Origin: Arthrobacter sp. 260
GTDB lineage: Bacteria > Actinomycetota > Actinomycetes > Actinomycetales > Micrococcaceae
Assembly (NCBI RefSeq): GCF_013116745.1
Contig: NZ_JABFOE010000008.1
Coordinates: forward strand, 1-64,000
Length of the DNA stretch: 64,000 nucleotides
Reading direction: 5' to 3'
Under the pieces are notes generated by a model that saw nothing but the letters and a program-made list of their open reading frames with translations, ran no database searches and was not told the origin of the DNA. A program made the position numbers and the translations under genes. This document shows positions 10,255-18,809 of this stretch, one piece after another; position 1 is the stretch's first letter; every line of letters begins with the position of its first letter.

Positions 10255-10372
10255 CGATGAGGTCGAGGGCCAGTGGCTCCCAAGCACACCACCACTGGCT
10301 CTCTTCCGCACGATCGGTGGCTCTGAAGCGCAAGATTGAGTGGCTCTCAAGGCATCAAATACTCAGGGCGGC

Positions 10373-10890
10373 GAGTCTGGTTGAACGAGGGAGAACCTCC
10401 GAGTGTGATGTGGCTTGTCTAAGGCCCACTTCAACTCGGAGGTTCTCGTGTTCCACCGTAATGCCCGTCTAACTGTCCATGGCCGCAGGCTGATCGTCGA
10501 GCGGCATCAGGCCGGATGGAAGCAGGCCCACATCGCCGCGGCGATGGAAATTTCCCGCAAGTGCGCCAGGACCTGGATCGTCCGTTACGAGGTCGAGGGC
10601 GAGAGGCCTGGAGACTCGGTCCTCACGGCCGCACACGATGCCTACCCGGACCGCGCCCGAGGTCGAGCAGAAGGTCCTGGCTGCCCGGACCAAGCACCGG
10701 CAGGGCCCCGACCTGCTCGGGCCGAAAATCGGCGTCGCGGCCAGGACGGTCTCGAGAATACTACGCCGGCACGCGATGCCCTGCCTCCGCGATTGCGACC
10801 CGATGGCGCCGGTGGCGAGGTCCAAACCCGCCCCACGGCGGGAAAGGCGTCCGGTGCGCCGATGTGCTTGGCAGGCAGTCGAAGCCATAA
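10373..10890 (+). pseudogene. IS481-family transposase remnant, 5' part
   Basis: Reading frames near 10450-10620 encode the helix-turn-helix N-terminus of an IS481 transposase (NARLTVHGRRLIVERHQAGW). After a frameshift near 10620, the second part follows (AARTKHRQGPDLLGPKIGVA, then SRILRRHAMP). The catalytic core is missing. The end carries an inverted repeat: GAGAACCTCCGAGT near 10391 is matched by ACTCGGAGGTTCTC near 10436. The remnant abuts the decayed CoA-transferase gene at about 10890. Confidence 0.7.
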
Positions 10891-11435
10891 TTGGGCCGAA
10901 GTTACCCGCATCCTTGCAGCAAATGAGATTGCCGAACCTGTCCGCCTTCAGGGCCTTGATCAGGAAAAAGTCAAGGTGGATAGGACTTTCATTACATATC
11001 TTCTGCCGTCCATGACGCAGGTTCCTTCCCCTCGGCGAGGATGGTTCCGTACCCGGCGGGGTGAGGAACCCACCGATTCCGGCTTCAGTGGTACGGATCC
11101 GTTCAGCGAAGTTGCCCTGTGGGGCCAATTTCAGCTCAATTTCCCCCGCCCGGTATTTGGTGCGAACAGTTGCGAGTCCGACTGGCGTGGAGATGAACAA
11201 ACCATCTTGGTTACCCGTCCCGCGCCGATCAGTGCGGCCAGCGCGGACCGTCCGTTGCCAGCATCGTTGTTGACAACGGTCAGGTTGCCCGGACCCCGGC
11301 GCAACAGCGCTTCGATGAGTTCCACCGGCTATCCGGCGTTATGGAGCCTGTCGATCAGGACAGTGGCGCCGTCGTGGATCCCAGCAACTGTTTGGTCCAC
11401 GTCCGGGTAATAGTAAGCACTGCTGTTCTCCCTTG
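10890..11435 (-). pseudogene. Oxoacid/oxoadipate CoA-transferase subunit A, decayed
   Basis: Minus-strand fragments in two frames match subunit A of SCOT/PcaI enzymes: GIHDGATVLIDRLHNAG, then PVELIEALLRRGPGNLTVVN, and after a frameshift near 11165, YRAGEIELKLAPQGNFAERI and GGFLTPPGTE. The last recognisable part is LIKALKADRFGNLI with NFGPIMA. A TAG at 11329-11331 interrupts the first part where a Gln codon is expected. The gene ends in the IS481 remnant. It lies just downstream of the thiolase on the same strand, as in beta-ketoadipate clusters. No subunit B is visible. Confidence 0.8.
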
Positions 11436-11447
11436 GTGTGTTCCGTT

Positions 11448-12650
11448 TCAGGCGGAGACGTTCTCGAGCACGACGGCGAGTCCCTGTCCGACGCCGATAC
11501 AGATGGCGGCGACGCCCCAGCGCTCCCCGGTGAACTGCAGGCTGCGGGCCAGGGTACCGAGGATCCGGGTACCGGACGCACCCAGCGGATGACCGATCGC
11601 CACCGCGCCACCGTGGCGATTAACGATATCCGGATCGATTTTCCAAGCATCAATGCAGGCCAAGGACTGTGCCGCGAAGGCCTCATTGAGTTCGATGGCG
11701 CCGACCTGGTCCCAGCCGATCCCGGCCTTATCCAGTGCGCGGTTGGCGGCTTCCACCGGGGCGAACCCGAAGTACTGCGGATCGGTACCGGCGGCACCGC
11801 GGCCTGCGATACGGGCAATCGGGGGCAAGCCGAATTTCTCTGCGGCACCCTCGCTGCCGAGGAACGCCGCCGATGCCCCGTCATTCAGAGGCGAGGCATT
11901 TCCCGCGGTGACGGTGCCGGCGGAAGATCCCTCCCCTGCCGGCCGGAAAACCGTGTTGAGGGCGGTTAGCTTCTCCACGGTGCTGCCGGGACGGATGGAT
12001 TCGTCACGAGTGACGTCGGTGCCCGGAACAAAGGTGACCAGATCATCGAAGAAACCTTTGCTCCAGGCGGCGTCGGCCAGCCGGTGCGAGCGGGCAGCGA
12101 AAGCGTCCTGGCGCTCCCTGGTGATGTTGTACTTTTGCCGCAACTGTTCGGTGGCCTCGCCCAGAGAAACTGTCCATTCGGCGGCCATAGCAGGGTTAAC
12201 TAGGCGCCAGCCCAGGGTAGTGGAAACAAGCATTTGGTTCCCCGCGGGGTAGGGCTTTTCTGTCTTGGGCAGCACCCACGGCGCACGGCTCATAGATTCA
12301 ACCCCACCGATCAGCACCACATCAGCATCTCCTGCATTGATCTGCCGCGACCCGATAATCGCGGCGTCCAAACTCGAGCCACAGAGACGGTTCACCGTGG
12401 TGCCGGGGATCGAGGTGGGAAGCCCCGCGAGCAGAGTGGCCATCCGGGCAACATTCCGGTTTTCCTCCCCAGCGCCGTTGGCATTGCCCAGAATCACCTC
12501 ATCGACCTGCGCAGGGTCCAGCTTCGGGACACGGCCTACCGATTCGCGCACAACGTGTGCTGCAAGGTCGTCGGACCGAACTCCCGCCAGCCCTCCGCCG
12601 AACTTCCCAAAGGGGGTACGGACAGCATCGTAGATATAAGCCTGTTTCAT
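11448..12650 (-). CDS. pcaF: Acetyl-CoA acyltransferase (beta-ketoadipyl-CoA thiolase-like)
   Basis: Thiolase that cleaves a 3-oxoacyl-CoA to acetyl-CoA plus a shortened acyl-CoA. The 400-residue protein has the nucleophilic Cys90 in VNRLCGSSLDA, the active-site His in GGAVAIGHPLGASG and the second Cys near the C-terminus (CIGVGQG). I chose the ATG at 12650 because homology begins with MKQAYIYDAVRTPFG and a GGAG Shine-Dalgarno precedes it. The best guess is PcaF, which makes succinyl-CoA and acetyl-CoA from beta-ketoadipyl-CoA, because the next gene is a CoA-transferase subunit A relic. A general acetyl-CoA acetyltransferase is the alternative. Confidence 0.85.
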   Translation of the reverse strand: MKQAYIYDAVRTPFGKFGGGLAGVRSDDLAAHVVRESVGRVPKLDPAQVDEVILGNANGAGEENRNVARMATLLAGLPTSIPGTTVNRLCGSSLDAAIIGSRQINAGDADVVLIGGVESMSRAPWVLPKTEKPYPAGNQMLVSTTLGWRLVNPAMAAEWTVSLGEATEQLRQKYNITRERQDAFAARSHRLADAAWSKGFFDDLVTFVPGTDVTRDESIRPGSTVEKLTALNTVFRPAGEGSSAGTVTAGNASPLNDGASAAFLGSEGAAEKFGLPPIARIAGRGAAGTDPQYFGFAPVEAANRALDKAGIGWDQVGAIELNEAFAAQSLACIDAWKIDPDIVNRHGGAVAIGHPLGASGTRILGTLARSLQFTGERWGVAAICIGVGQGLAVVLENVSA

Positions 12651-12734
12651 ATCAGCTCCGGTTGACTGGCGTTGGCACAACATTCGGTGTTCACTCACCG
12701 AACTTTAGTGCGTAGCGTGAACAATATGTTTAGT

Positions 12735-13010
12735 GTTGTAGTGTCAAGTTTTGGACCACTTGGAGCCGTCTTGAAGGCTTAAGTGGTGCTGATGGTTCCG
12801 GCGAGGAAACTGCAGCTTGATGCCCCCCGTGACCTCGGAGGGAGTTCTGGATCATATGCGCCGGTTGCCCCAACCAGGCGGAACTTTCACCGTCCCGCCA
12901 CCCTTCCCAGATTGCCTGCTGCTGCTCCGTCGTGAGCTCCACACGCACCTCCACCCACTCATACAGCCAAGTGGTGGTGCGTTGACCGGTTGAGACCACC
13001 ATTCCTTGCT
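12735..13010 (-). pseudogene. IS30-like transposase N-terminal remnant
   Basis: Minus-strand frames contain VELTTEQQQAIWEGWRDGES followed by SLRGHGG, which resembles the N-terminal DNA-binding region of IS30-family transposases. No integrase core follows. The fragment is bounded by the thiolase promoter region on one side and non-coding sequence on the other. The family call rests on a short match and is tentative. Confidence 0.4.
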
Positions 13011-13192
13011 GAGATAACCGCCGGCGACGTTTTCAAAGTCCATGCTCTTACTATGTCTGCCGCGAACTGCGACACGGGAGGTGAAGGAGCGCCGGTGCGT
13101 TGAACAGTCGATCACCGTCGTTTTGACCCTACTAGTGGAGGTGGCTGCGAAGGATTGATTCTGCGCTTTGATTTGTCCCAGGCGGCAGTCAA

Positions 13193-14311
13193 TCAGGCCG
13201 GAAGAAGATCTTTCCAAGCCGCGAGTTCGAGACCATGGGCGTCGCTCACGGACTGATGGGTGATCTTTCTAGCAACAACATTGAGGCCTCCTTCAAGAGA
13301 GGGATCGGCTTCGATGGCACCACGGACACCGCGGTTTGCCAGAGCGAGGGCGTAGCGCAGGGTGACGTTTGTGAGTGCGTATGTCGAGGTGTTTGGAACC
13401 GCTCCGGGCATGTTGGCAACGCAGTAGAACAAGGTGTCGTGGACCGTGAAGGTAGGTGTCTCGTGTGTGGTGGGCTTGCTGTCCTCGAAGCATCCTCCCT
13501 GATCAACGGCGATGTCGACCAACACGGAGCCGGGCTTCATGCGGGATACGAGTTCGTTGGTGACTAGCTTCGGCGCTTTCGATCCTGGGATTAGAACGGA
13601 ACCGATGACGAGATCAGCCTCGATGACGGACTTTTCGATTTCGTAGCTGTTGGAGGCCACGGTCTTGAGCCGGCCCTGGTACAGCGCGTCGAGTTCACGC
13701 AGACGGTTGATGTTGATATCGAGGATGGTGATGTCGGCTCCGAGACCCAAGGCCATCGCCGCTGCGTTCGTGCCGGCAACACCGGCGCCCAGTACTACTA
13801 CCTTCGCGGGCCGAACACCTGGCACACCGCCGATCAGCACGCCCTTACCTCCTTCGGGGGCCATCAGCGAGGTGGCGCCCACCTGCACCGCAAGGCGTCC
13901 GGCGACTTCGGACATCGGTGCCAGCAGGGGCAGTGCCCGTGTGGCCGTCTGCACCGTTTCGTAAGCGATGGCAGTCACCCCAGCTTCGATCAGGGCCCGG
14001 GTCAATTCAGGTTCAGCTGCCAGGTGCAGGTAGGTGAAGAGGATTAGGCCCTCGCGGAAGCGGTGATATTCGGCTGCTACAGGTTCTTTGACCTTGAGGA
14101 CCATATCAGCGCGGGCCCACAGATCGTCAGCGTTATCTACAAGCTCGGCTCCTGCCGCAGCGTATTCCTGGTCGCTGATGCCTGATCCAATACCGGCTCG
14201 GGTTTGAACGAGGACATCGTGACCGTTGGCGCGGAATTCCTGGACACCAGATGCAGTGATGGCTACGCGGAACTCGTTGTTTTTTACTTCTTTGGGCACT
14301 GCGATGATCAT
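13193..14311 (-). CDS. ald: Alanine dehydrogenase
   Basis: NAD-dependent enzyme that interconverts L-alanine and pyruvate plus ammonia. The 372-residue length is normal. The start MIIAVPKEVKNNEFRVAIT, the substrate-site region VLKVKEPV, the Rossmann motif VVLGAGVAGTNAAAMALGLGA and the C-terminal YALTNVTLRYALALA segment are all characteristic. An Lrp/AsnC regulator is divergently encoded 130 bases away, an arrangement known for ald in actinobacteria, where the regulator responds to alanine. The gene looks intact. Confidence 0.95.
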   Translation of the reverse strand: MIIAVPKEVKNNEFRVAITASGVQEFRANGHDVLVQTRAGIGSGISDQEYAAAGAELVDNADDLWARADMVLKVKEPVAAEYHRFREGLILFTYLHLAAEPELTRALIEAGVTAIAYETVQTATRALPLLAPMSEVAGRLAVQVGATSLMAPEGGKGVLIGGVPGVRPAKVVVLGAGVAGTNAAAMALGLGADITILDININRLRELDALYQGRLKTVASNSYEIEKSVIEADLVIGSVLIPGSKAPKLVTNELVSRMKPGSVLVDIAVDQGGCFEDSKPTTHETPTFTVHDTLFYCVANMPGAVPNTSTYALTNVTLRYALALANRGVRGAIEADPSLEGGLNVVARKITHQSVSDAHGLELAAWKDLLPA

Positions 14312-14444
14312 GGTCTGCCTTTCGCAGGATGGCTTACTGTTGGCTAAGACTGGCAGATTATTGGAGCTCTTCAGCTAAACTATGAGCAATCTTCGGAAGA
14401 GGGTGAGAGTAAGTAGCGAAACTTCGACAGGAAGATTGAAATAG

Positions 14445-14921
14445 GTGACTGAGCCGAAGAAACTGCGCCCTGAACTGGACTCGACGGATTTGAAGTTGCT
14501 CGCCTTGCTGGTTGAGAACTCTCGGAGGACCAATCAGTCGCTGGCGGATGCGCTGAGGATTGCCCCGTCGACCTGCTTATTGCGTCTCAGAGCCCTCAAA
14601 CAAGCAGGGGTGATTCAGCGGTTCACCGTTGATGTGGATGCCGAATCGCTGGGGATGCCGCTGCAGGCTCTGGTCAGTGTCAGACTCCGCCCGGGGGCGC
14701 GGCACCTGATGACCACTTTTGGGGAAGAGCTTCGACAACTTCCTGAGATATCGCAAATCTTTGTACTGGGCGGAGCCGATGACTTCCTGATCCACATAAC
14801 AGCTCGCGATACCGATCACATCAGACGGTTTGTTCTGCAGCATTTGTCCTCCAATCCTGCTGTCGCGGGCACACAAACGAATCTGGTCTTCGAACATGCT
14901 CGAGGAGCATCGCCGGCCTGA
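14445..14921 (+). CDS. Lrp/AsnC-family regulator, probable regulator of ald
   Basis: The 158-residue protein has an N-terminal AsnC-type helix-turn-helix (LDSTDLKLLALLVENSRRTN, then PSTCLLRLRALKQAGVI) and a C-terminal RAM effector domain (PEISQIFVLGGADDFLIHI). The GTG start at 14445 has an AGGAAG Shine-Dalgarno ten bases upstream. Divergent orientation to alanine dehydrogenase suggests control of alanine catabolism. Downstream is non-coding sequence and then an IS3 element. Confidence 0.9.
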   Translation: MTEPKKLRPELDSTDLKLLALLVENSRRTNQSLADALRIAPSTCLLRLRALKQAGVIQRFTVDVDAESLGMPLQALVSVRLRPGARHLMTTFGEELRQLPEISQIFVLGGADDFLIHITARDTDHIRRFVLQHLSSNPAVAGTQTNLVFEHARGASPA

Positions 14922-15202
14922 GCGCCGCCGATTTCGGCAGAATTCACTCGCTCAATTCCTGAGATCGGGACACTGCGGTTTCGATGGCTGCTTGCAGCTG
15001 GACTGAGGACTTCAGGTCTCGTAAGGCATGCGATGCAAGACAAAAGTACGAGACAGTTCCGCTGGACGCTCTCGTAGTTCCTGGAAGCATCCCCGCCTGG
15101 CGGTACCAGCATTCCTGACAAGCTGCAGGTGGTCGGCGAGTACGGACTCGCTGGACCGAGTGGTGTGCCGGGCACCCGTTAAACCGCCTTCGGGAGGTGG
15201 AC
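14922..15202. other. Intergenic region between the Lrp gene and the IS3 element
   Basis: No convincing gene, RNA or strong hairpin was seen. Short open frames on both strands have no recognisable features. Confidence 0.4.
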
Positions 15203-15245
15203 GGGATTGCTGAAGGTTTAATTGACAGCTGGGGTTGATATTTTC

Positions 15246-15900
15246 TTACGCGGCTGGGGCCGCGTTTTTTATTGTCTCAAACTCGATGGGTGTCAGCCGT
15301 CCGAGGGCTCGCTGACGGCGCTTTCGGTGGTAGCTGCGCTCGATCCAGGTCGTGATGGCGAGCCGGAGTTCGGCCCGGGTCTCCCACCGTTTGCGGTTCA
15401 GGACGTTCTTTTGAAGCAAGGAGAAGAACGATTCCATCGCTGACACGCGGCATTGTCACCGCATGCCCCTACCGGGCCCATCGATCCGTGCAGCCCGTAG
15501 GTGTTCAAAGCCAGGACGAACTTTCTGGATCTGAACTGGGACCCCTGTCGGAGTGGACCACCATGTCCGCCGGTTTCCTAAGGGCCACGGCATGGTCCAG
15601 GGCGGCGACGGCCAGAGATGCTTTCATCCGTCCGTCCATGGAATACCCGACGATCCGGTTCTAGTGCAGGTCCTTGATGGCGCACAGGTACAGCTTGCCC
15701 TCCTCAGTGTGGTGCTCGGTGATGTCCGTCAGCCACTTCCAATTTGGTGCCGTGGCGCTGAAGTCCCGTTCGATGAGGTCATCGTGGACCGGAGGGCCGG
15801 CCTTGAGCCCTGAGCGGCGCCGACGGTGGATCACCGACAGGATGCCGTTCTGAGAGCACAGCCGCCAGATCCGGCGTTCACTTGCCCCAGGCCTTGGACC
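15246..15900 (-). pseudogene. IS3 orfB, 3' portion with stop codons and frameshift
   Basis: Minus-strand frames encode the integrase core of an IS3 transposase: SERRIWRLCSQNGILSVIHR, then PNWKWLTDITEHHTEEGKLY ending in a stop at KDLH. It resumes with NRIVGYSMDGRMKASLAVAA, and after a further frame change the C-terminus MESFFSLLQKNVLNRKRW with ITTWIERSYHRKRRQRALG. At least one nonsense codon (TAG near 15661) and one frameshift near 15545 inactivate it. Confidence 0.8.
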
Positions 15901-15918
15901 GGCGCCCGAGGAATCATG

Positions 15919-17148
15919 TCAAGATGCCCGCGTAGCTTTGATCGTGGAATCATTTGATAATGCCCGGATGGTTGGTTGGCTTTTTGGGCCCTGCTTCGCT
16001 GTAGTCAGTGTGAGCAGGTCAGCGCAGAGGGCTTGAACCTGACGTTGGATTGCCGCCGGGTTCAAAGGCTTGTTCTCCCGCTTCAACCTGGTCTTCACGA
16101 GTTTCCGGACCGTTCCTTCGTCGGCCAAGACCCGCTCGTACGGTGTCGCCGGCAGATCGTACTTCTTGGTGATCTTTGCGCCGGTTCGGATCTTCTTGAC
16201 GAATTTCTGCTGGGGCCCAAAGTGGTTGGTCAGCTGCCCTTGCAATGCCCAGATCCGGTTCAGCAAGTCCAGCTCAGCCGCCGTGTCGTAGCGGTGGTAT
16301 CCGACGGTTTGCCGGACCACATGCCAGTTCTTTTGTTCCACGTGGGCGCCGTCATTTTTGTTCCCGGACCTGGATCTGGTGAACGTCAGTTGTCCCTGTT
16401 CACACCACCGCAGCAGCTCCCAATTGATGAACTCGCTCCCGTTGTCCGAATCGATCCCGATGATCGGAAACGGGAACGCCGCGGTCGCTTCCTTGATCGC
16501 GGCGAACACCCATTTCTGGGCCTTGTTCTTCACCGACCGGGTCTCGGTCCACCCCGTACAAATGTCAGTGATTGTCAGGGTGAAGCAGAACTCACCTTTG
16601 GAATTGCCGCCTTCGTGGCCGACCAGATCGATCTCAACAAAGCCGGGCACCGCATCGTCCCATTCGGCCCACGTCCGCATCGGGATGGAGTCCTTGAGCA
16701 GTGTTCCGGGCTTGGTGTGGGAACGGCCTCTTGGGTCGAGTTTCCCCCGGTCTGCCTTGAGCCGGCGGTCGATGGTGGCAGGGGCGATCTTCAGCAGCAA
16801 CGCCGCCGTCCCGTCCTCAATCGTCAGCTCCTTAAACCGGAGCAGCCGCGGAACCAGGTCCGGCAGCGCTGCTGCCAGCAGCCGCCCGCACAGGGTGCCC
16901 TGAACGGCCCAGCAGAACCGCAGCGCCTCGATCACGTCTTCCCCATAGAGCGGGACCCTGGGCGGCCTGCGCTTGACCTGCTTGAGCACCAGGGCCTGCC
17001 GCAGCGCCTTACGCGCATGATCACGATGCCAACTGGTCAGGGCACATAACTCATCCAGGATCACCTTCTTCGCCGCTCGATCCGACCGGGCATATCGGAG
17101 GGCAGTAGTCTTCGTGACGGCCTTGCGTTCGCTCATCGAAAGCTCCAT
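15919..17148 (-). CDS. DDE integrase-core transposase
   Basis: The 409-residue protein has an N-terminal DNA-binding region with a helix-turn-helix-like stretch (LCALTSWHRDHARKALRQAL) and an rve integrase core. The catalytic triad is visible as Asp in FVEIDLVGHEGG, Asp in IGIDSDNGSEFIN and Glu in GAHVEQKNWHVV. The gene appears complete. Its last codons lie in the terminal inverted repeat, and its TGA stop uses bases from the flanking IS3 sequence, so the reading frame runs through the element end. Confidence 0.82.
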   Translation of the reverse strand: MELSMSERKAVTKTTALRYARSDRAAKKVILDELCALTSWHRDHARKALRQALVLKQVKRRPPRVPLYGEDVIEALRFCWAVQGTLCGRLLAAALPDLVPRLLRFKELTIEDGTAALLLKIAPATIDRRLKADRGKLDPRGRSHTKPGTLLKDSIPMRTWAEWDDAVPGFVEIDLVGHEGGNSKGEFCFTLTITDICTGWTETRSVKNKAQKWVFAAIKEATAAFPFPIIGIDSDNGSEFINWELLRWCEQGQLTFTRSRSGNKNDGAHVEQKNWHVVRQTVGYHRYDTAAELDLLNRIWALQGQLTNHFGPQQKFVKKIRTGAKITKKYDLPATPYERVLADEGTVRKLVKTRLKRENKPLNPAAIQRQVQALCADLLTLTTAKQGPKSQPTIRALSNDSTIKATRAS

Positions 17149-17245
17149 GGCTCACAGTGCCGGGGCGACGGTTGCCACCCCGGCAGACGCGCCGCTACGC
17201 GGGCATTACCAAATGATTCTTCGATAGCAGCTACGCGGGCATCTT
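15921..17245 (-). mobile_element. Insertion sequence with integrase-core transposase, nested in the IS3 element
   Basis: The ends are inverted repeats beginning AAGATGCCCGCGTAGCT at 15921 and its complement ending at 17245. The similarity continues for some 40 bases with mismatches (AATCATTTG-GTAATGCCCG). It carries one long intact transposase gene. The family is probably within the IS481/ISNCY (IS1202-like) group; I cannot settle this from sequence alone. No target-site duplication is evident. Confidence 0.7.
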
Positions 17246-17252
17246 TGATGAG

Positions 17253-17492
17253 TCAACGCGCGGCGTTGATCTCATCGGCGATGAACCGGTATCCTAAGGC
17301 CGGATCGTCGTGGTGGTGATCGATGGCGGTGTTGATCAGGTGGGCTTCTTCCCAGTCCCGAGCGGGGACTGGGTTGGCGGCCCACTGGTAGTAGGCCTGT
17401 CTGGAGAAATTCAGTACCCGGCAGGACACTACCACGGGGACCCTGATCGGGGCGTCCTTGGCAGCCAGCTCGCGAACCAGCGGGTACATCAT
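17253..17492 (-). pseudogene. IS3 orfB, 5' portion cut by the nested element
   Basis: The frame encodes a typical orfB N-terminus (VSCRVLNFSRQAYYQWAANP, then DDPALGYRFIADEINAAR) and ends at the border of the nested insertion. The continuation of this protein resumes beyond the insertion near 15900. The start overlaps the end of orfA, consistent with the programmed frameshift arrangement of IS3 elements. Confidence 0.82.
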
Positions 17493-17785
17493 TTTTTTGG
17501 ATTGATGTCCCGGGACAGATAGGCCACAGCACGGCGCATGACTTCGGCTTCCTGTTCCAGGAGCCGGATCCGTTTGTTGGCCTCCCGCAGCTTCGCGGAG
17601 TCATCGGACACCGCCCCGGACTTCACGCCGCCTTCTTTGTCGGCGATCTTCAGCCAGCGGTGAAGGGCGGCGGGCGAGACACCGAAGTCCTTGGCAATCT
17701 GCGTGATGGGCGCTTCTCCCCTGCGGGTAACCGCTACGACATCGCGGCGGAACTCTTCGGGAAAGGCTTTGGGCATGATGAACAT
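17489..17785 (-). CDS. IS3-family transposase OrfA
   Basis: The 98-residue helix-turn-helix protein (MPKAFPEEFRRDVVAVTRRG, then ITQIAKDFGVSPAALHRWLK) ends in a leucine-rich coiled coil (LREANKRIRLLEQEAEVMRRA). It matches OrfA of IS3 elements in length and order. The sequence looks intact, but its orfB partner is broken. Confidence 0.88.
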   Translation of the reverse strand: MFIMPKAFPEEFRRDVVAVTRRGEAPITQIAKDFGVSPAALHRWLKIADKEGGVKSGAVSDDSAKLREANKRIRLLEQEAEVMRRAVAYLSRDINPKK

Positions 17786-17840
17786 CCTTCCACCGCAAGG
17801 ATCAAATCCTCACAGGCGAAGTGTCAATTAAACCTTCAGC

Positions 17841-18179
17841 AGTCCCAAGCTTAGTCTTTCGGAGATTGATAAACGGGCCGGTCTTTCCGTCCTTTCCGAC
17901 GGCTCATTGGAGCTCTATCACCCGCTTTGGCGGGATGCAGAAGGTGACGAGGAACTGATTCCAACGCGAGGATGCTCGACACCCACTTTCCATGGATGCG
18001 CCGCAGACCTCGTGGCCGTCGCTGCGACGCTCGTCAATCTTCTAGGCCTTCACCTGCAACAGGACGAAGCTACATCAGGGACTCACCTCATTGCATTGCC
18101 CCATACGGGAGTGGGTCCTACTCATCAATTCTTGCCAGCAAATTTAGGCGATAGCTGGTTACCGCCTCCGAATCGATAG
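17841..18179 (+). pseudogene. C-terminal fragment resembling E1/ThiF-type adenylyltransferases
   Basis: An open frame enters from the IS3 border without its own good start and runs to TAG near 18178 (about 110 residues). It contains RGCSTPTFHGCAADLVAVAA, then LVNLLGLHLQQDEATSGTHL and LPHTGVGPTHQFLP. The GC-x-PTF-x-G-x-x-x-D pattern followed by a hydrophobic helix is reminiscent of the C-terminal part of bacterial E1-like proteins found in ubiquitin-like conjugation systems. The match is by motif only. The 5' part of the gene appears to have been removed by the IS3 insertion. Confidence 0.35.
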
Positions 18180-18419
18180 TGCTGAATCCGAAGAAACGCC
18201 GATAACGGCCTATTACGTCAGCCGGGAGTGGGCGCAAGCTGATCCAGGCATCTCAGCTTCTTCCCTCTTCTTTGATCAGCATGCTTCCTGGTCGAGTATC
18301 TGGATAACGGTTGGAAGAAGAAAGGTAAAAGTCCTGAGCGACAAGCCCCCCTTCCACCGTGGCATGGTATGGCTGGAGAATAGCCGATCGACGGGGCCGT
18401 CTACGGAAGGGAACTCCAG

Positions 18420-18809
18420 ATGGGGACACCGCGGACCACGAATGAGGTGCTGCGGTCACATCTGGCGTACCGCAAGTACGGTGACCTGGAGTGGGACTTG
18501 CGCCTGAACTACGCGTCTGACGTGATGCTCCTCTCTACAAAGGGAATACATCGCGGCCATGACGGAGTCCGTTACTTAGCCAAACGATGGCGTTCCGGCG
18601 CCGAGGACGCTTCCTACACCCATGTCCGACTCATTACACAGGCGGACGTAGGAATGCTGTTCCGGACCGACTCAGATGGTCCCGTGAAGATTATCGATTG
18701 TGCAGAAAGCTACGTGGTCCACAATGGGCTGATCACCGCTCAAATCATTCACTACTCAACCAATCGTTCCCACCGCAGATGGTCACGAGTCAATGACGGT
18801 GAGCCATGA
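18420..18809 (+). CDS. NTF2/SnoaL-like protein
   Basis: The 129-residue protein has the single-domain layout of the nuclear-transport-factor-2/SnoaL fold. Features seen are DLRLNYASDVMLLSTKGIHRG with the conserved G-H-D-G-V turn, TDSDGPVKIIDCAESYVV and LITAQIIHY at the end. The ATG at 18420 is preceded by a GAAGGGAA Shine-Dalgarno. No specific substrate or reaction can be assigned. It stands alone between the E1-like fragment and non-coding sequence. Confidence 0.6.
   Translation: MGTPRTTNEVLRSHLAYRKYGDLEWDLRLNYASDVMLLSTKGIHRGHDGVRYLAKRWRSGAEDASYTHVRLITQADVGMLFRTDSDGPVKIIDCAESYVVHNGLITAQIIHYSTNRSHRRWSRVNDGEP

Larger units (their letters stand above)
7810..10356 (+). mobile_element. IS21-family insertion sequence, degraded
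   Basis: The element carries an istA-istB pair flanked by short repeated terminal motifs. Copies of GAGCCACCTG occur on the left (about 7821, 7842 and again before 7900), and the complementary GTGGCTCT occurs on the right (about 10270-10350). Multiple terminal repeats and the istA/istB ATGA overlap are hallmarks of IS21. Both genes are frameshifted, so the element is unlikely to be autonomous. End coordinates are approximate because no clean target duplication was identified. Confidence 0.75.
15203..17846 (-). mobile_element. IS3-family element interrupted by a second insertion sequence
   Basis: A 25-base inverted repeat with one mismatch marks the ends: 15203-15227 and 17822-17846, with core CTGAAGGTTTAATTGACA. 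OrfA (17489-17785) is intact, and orfB is split into 17253-17492 and about 15246-15900. The split is caused by another element at 15921-17245. OrfB also has its own stop codons, so the element was decaying independently of the insertion. No clear target duplication was found at the outer ends. Confidence 0.8.

Noticed and set aside
18180-18419. Open frames between the E1-like fragment and the NTF2-like gene
   Set aside because: None continues the fragment or has coherent protein-like features.
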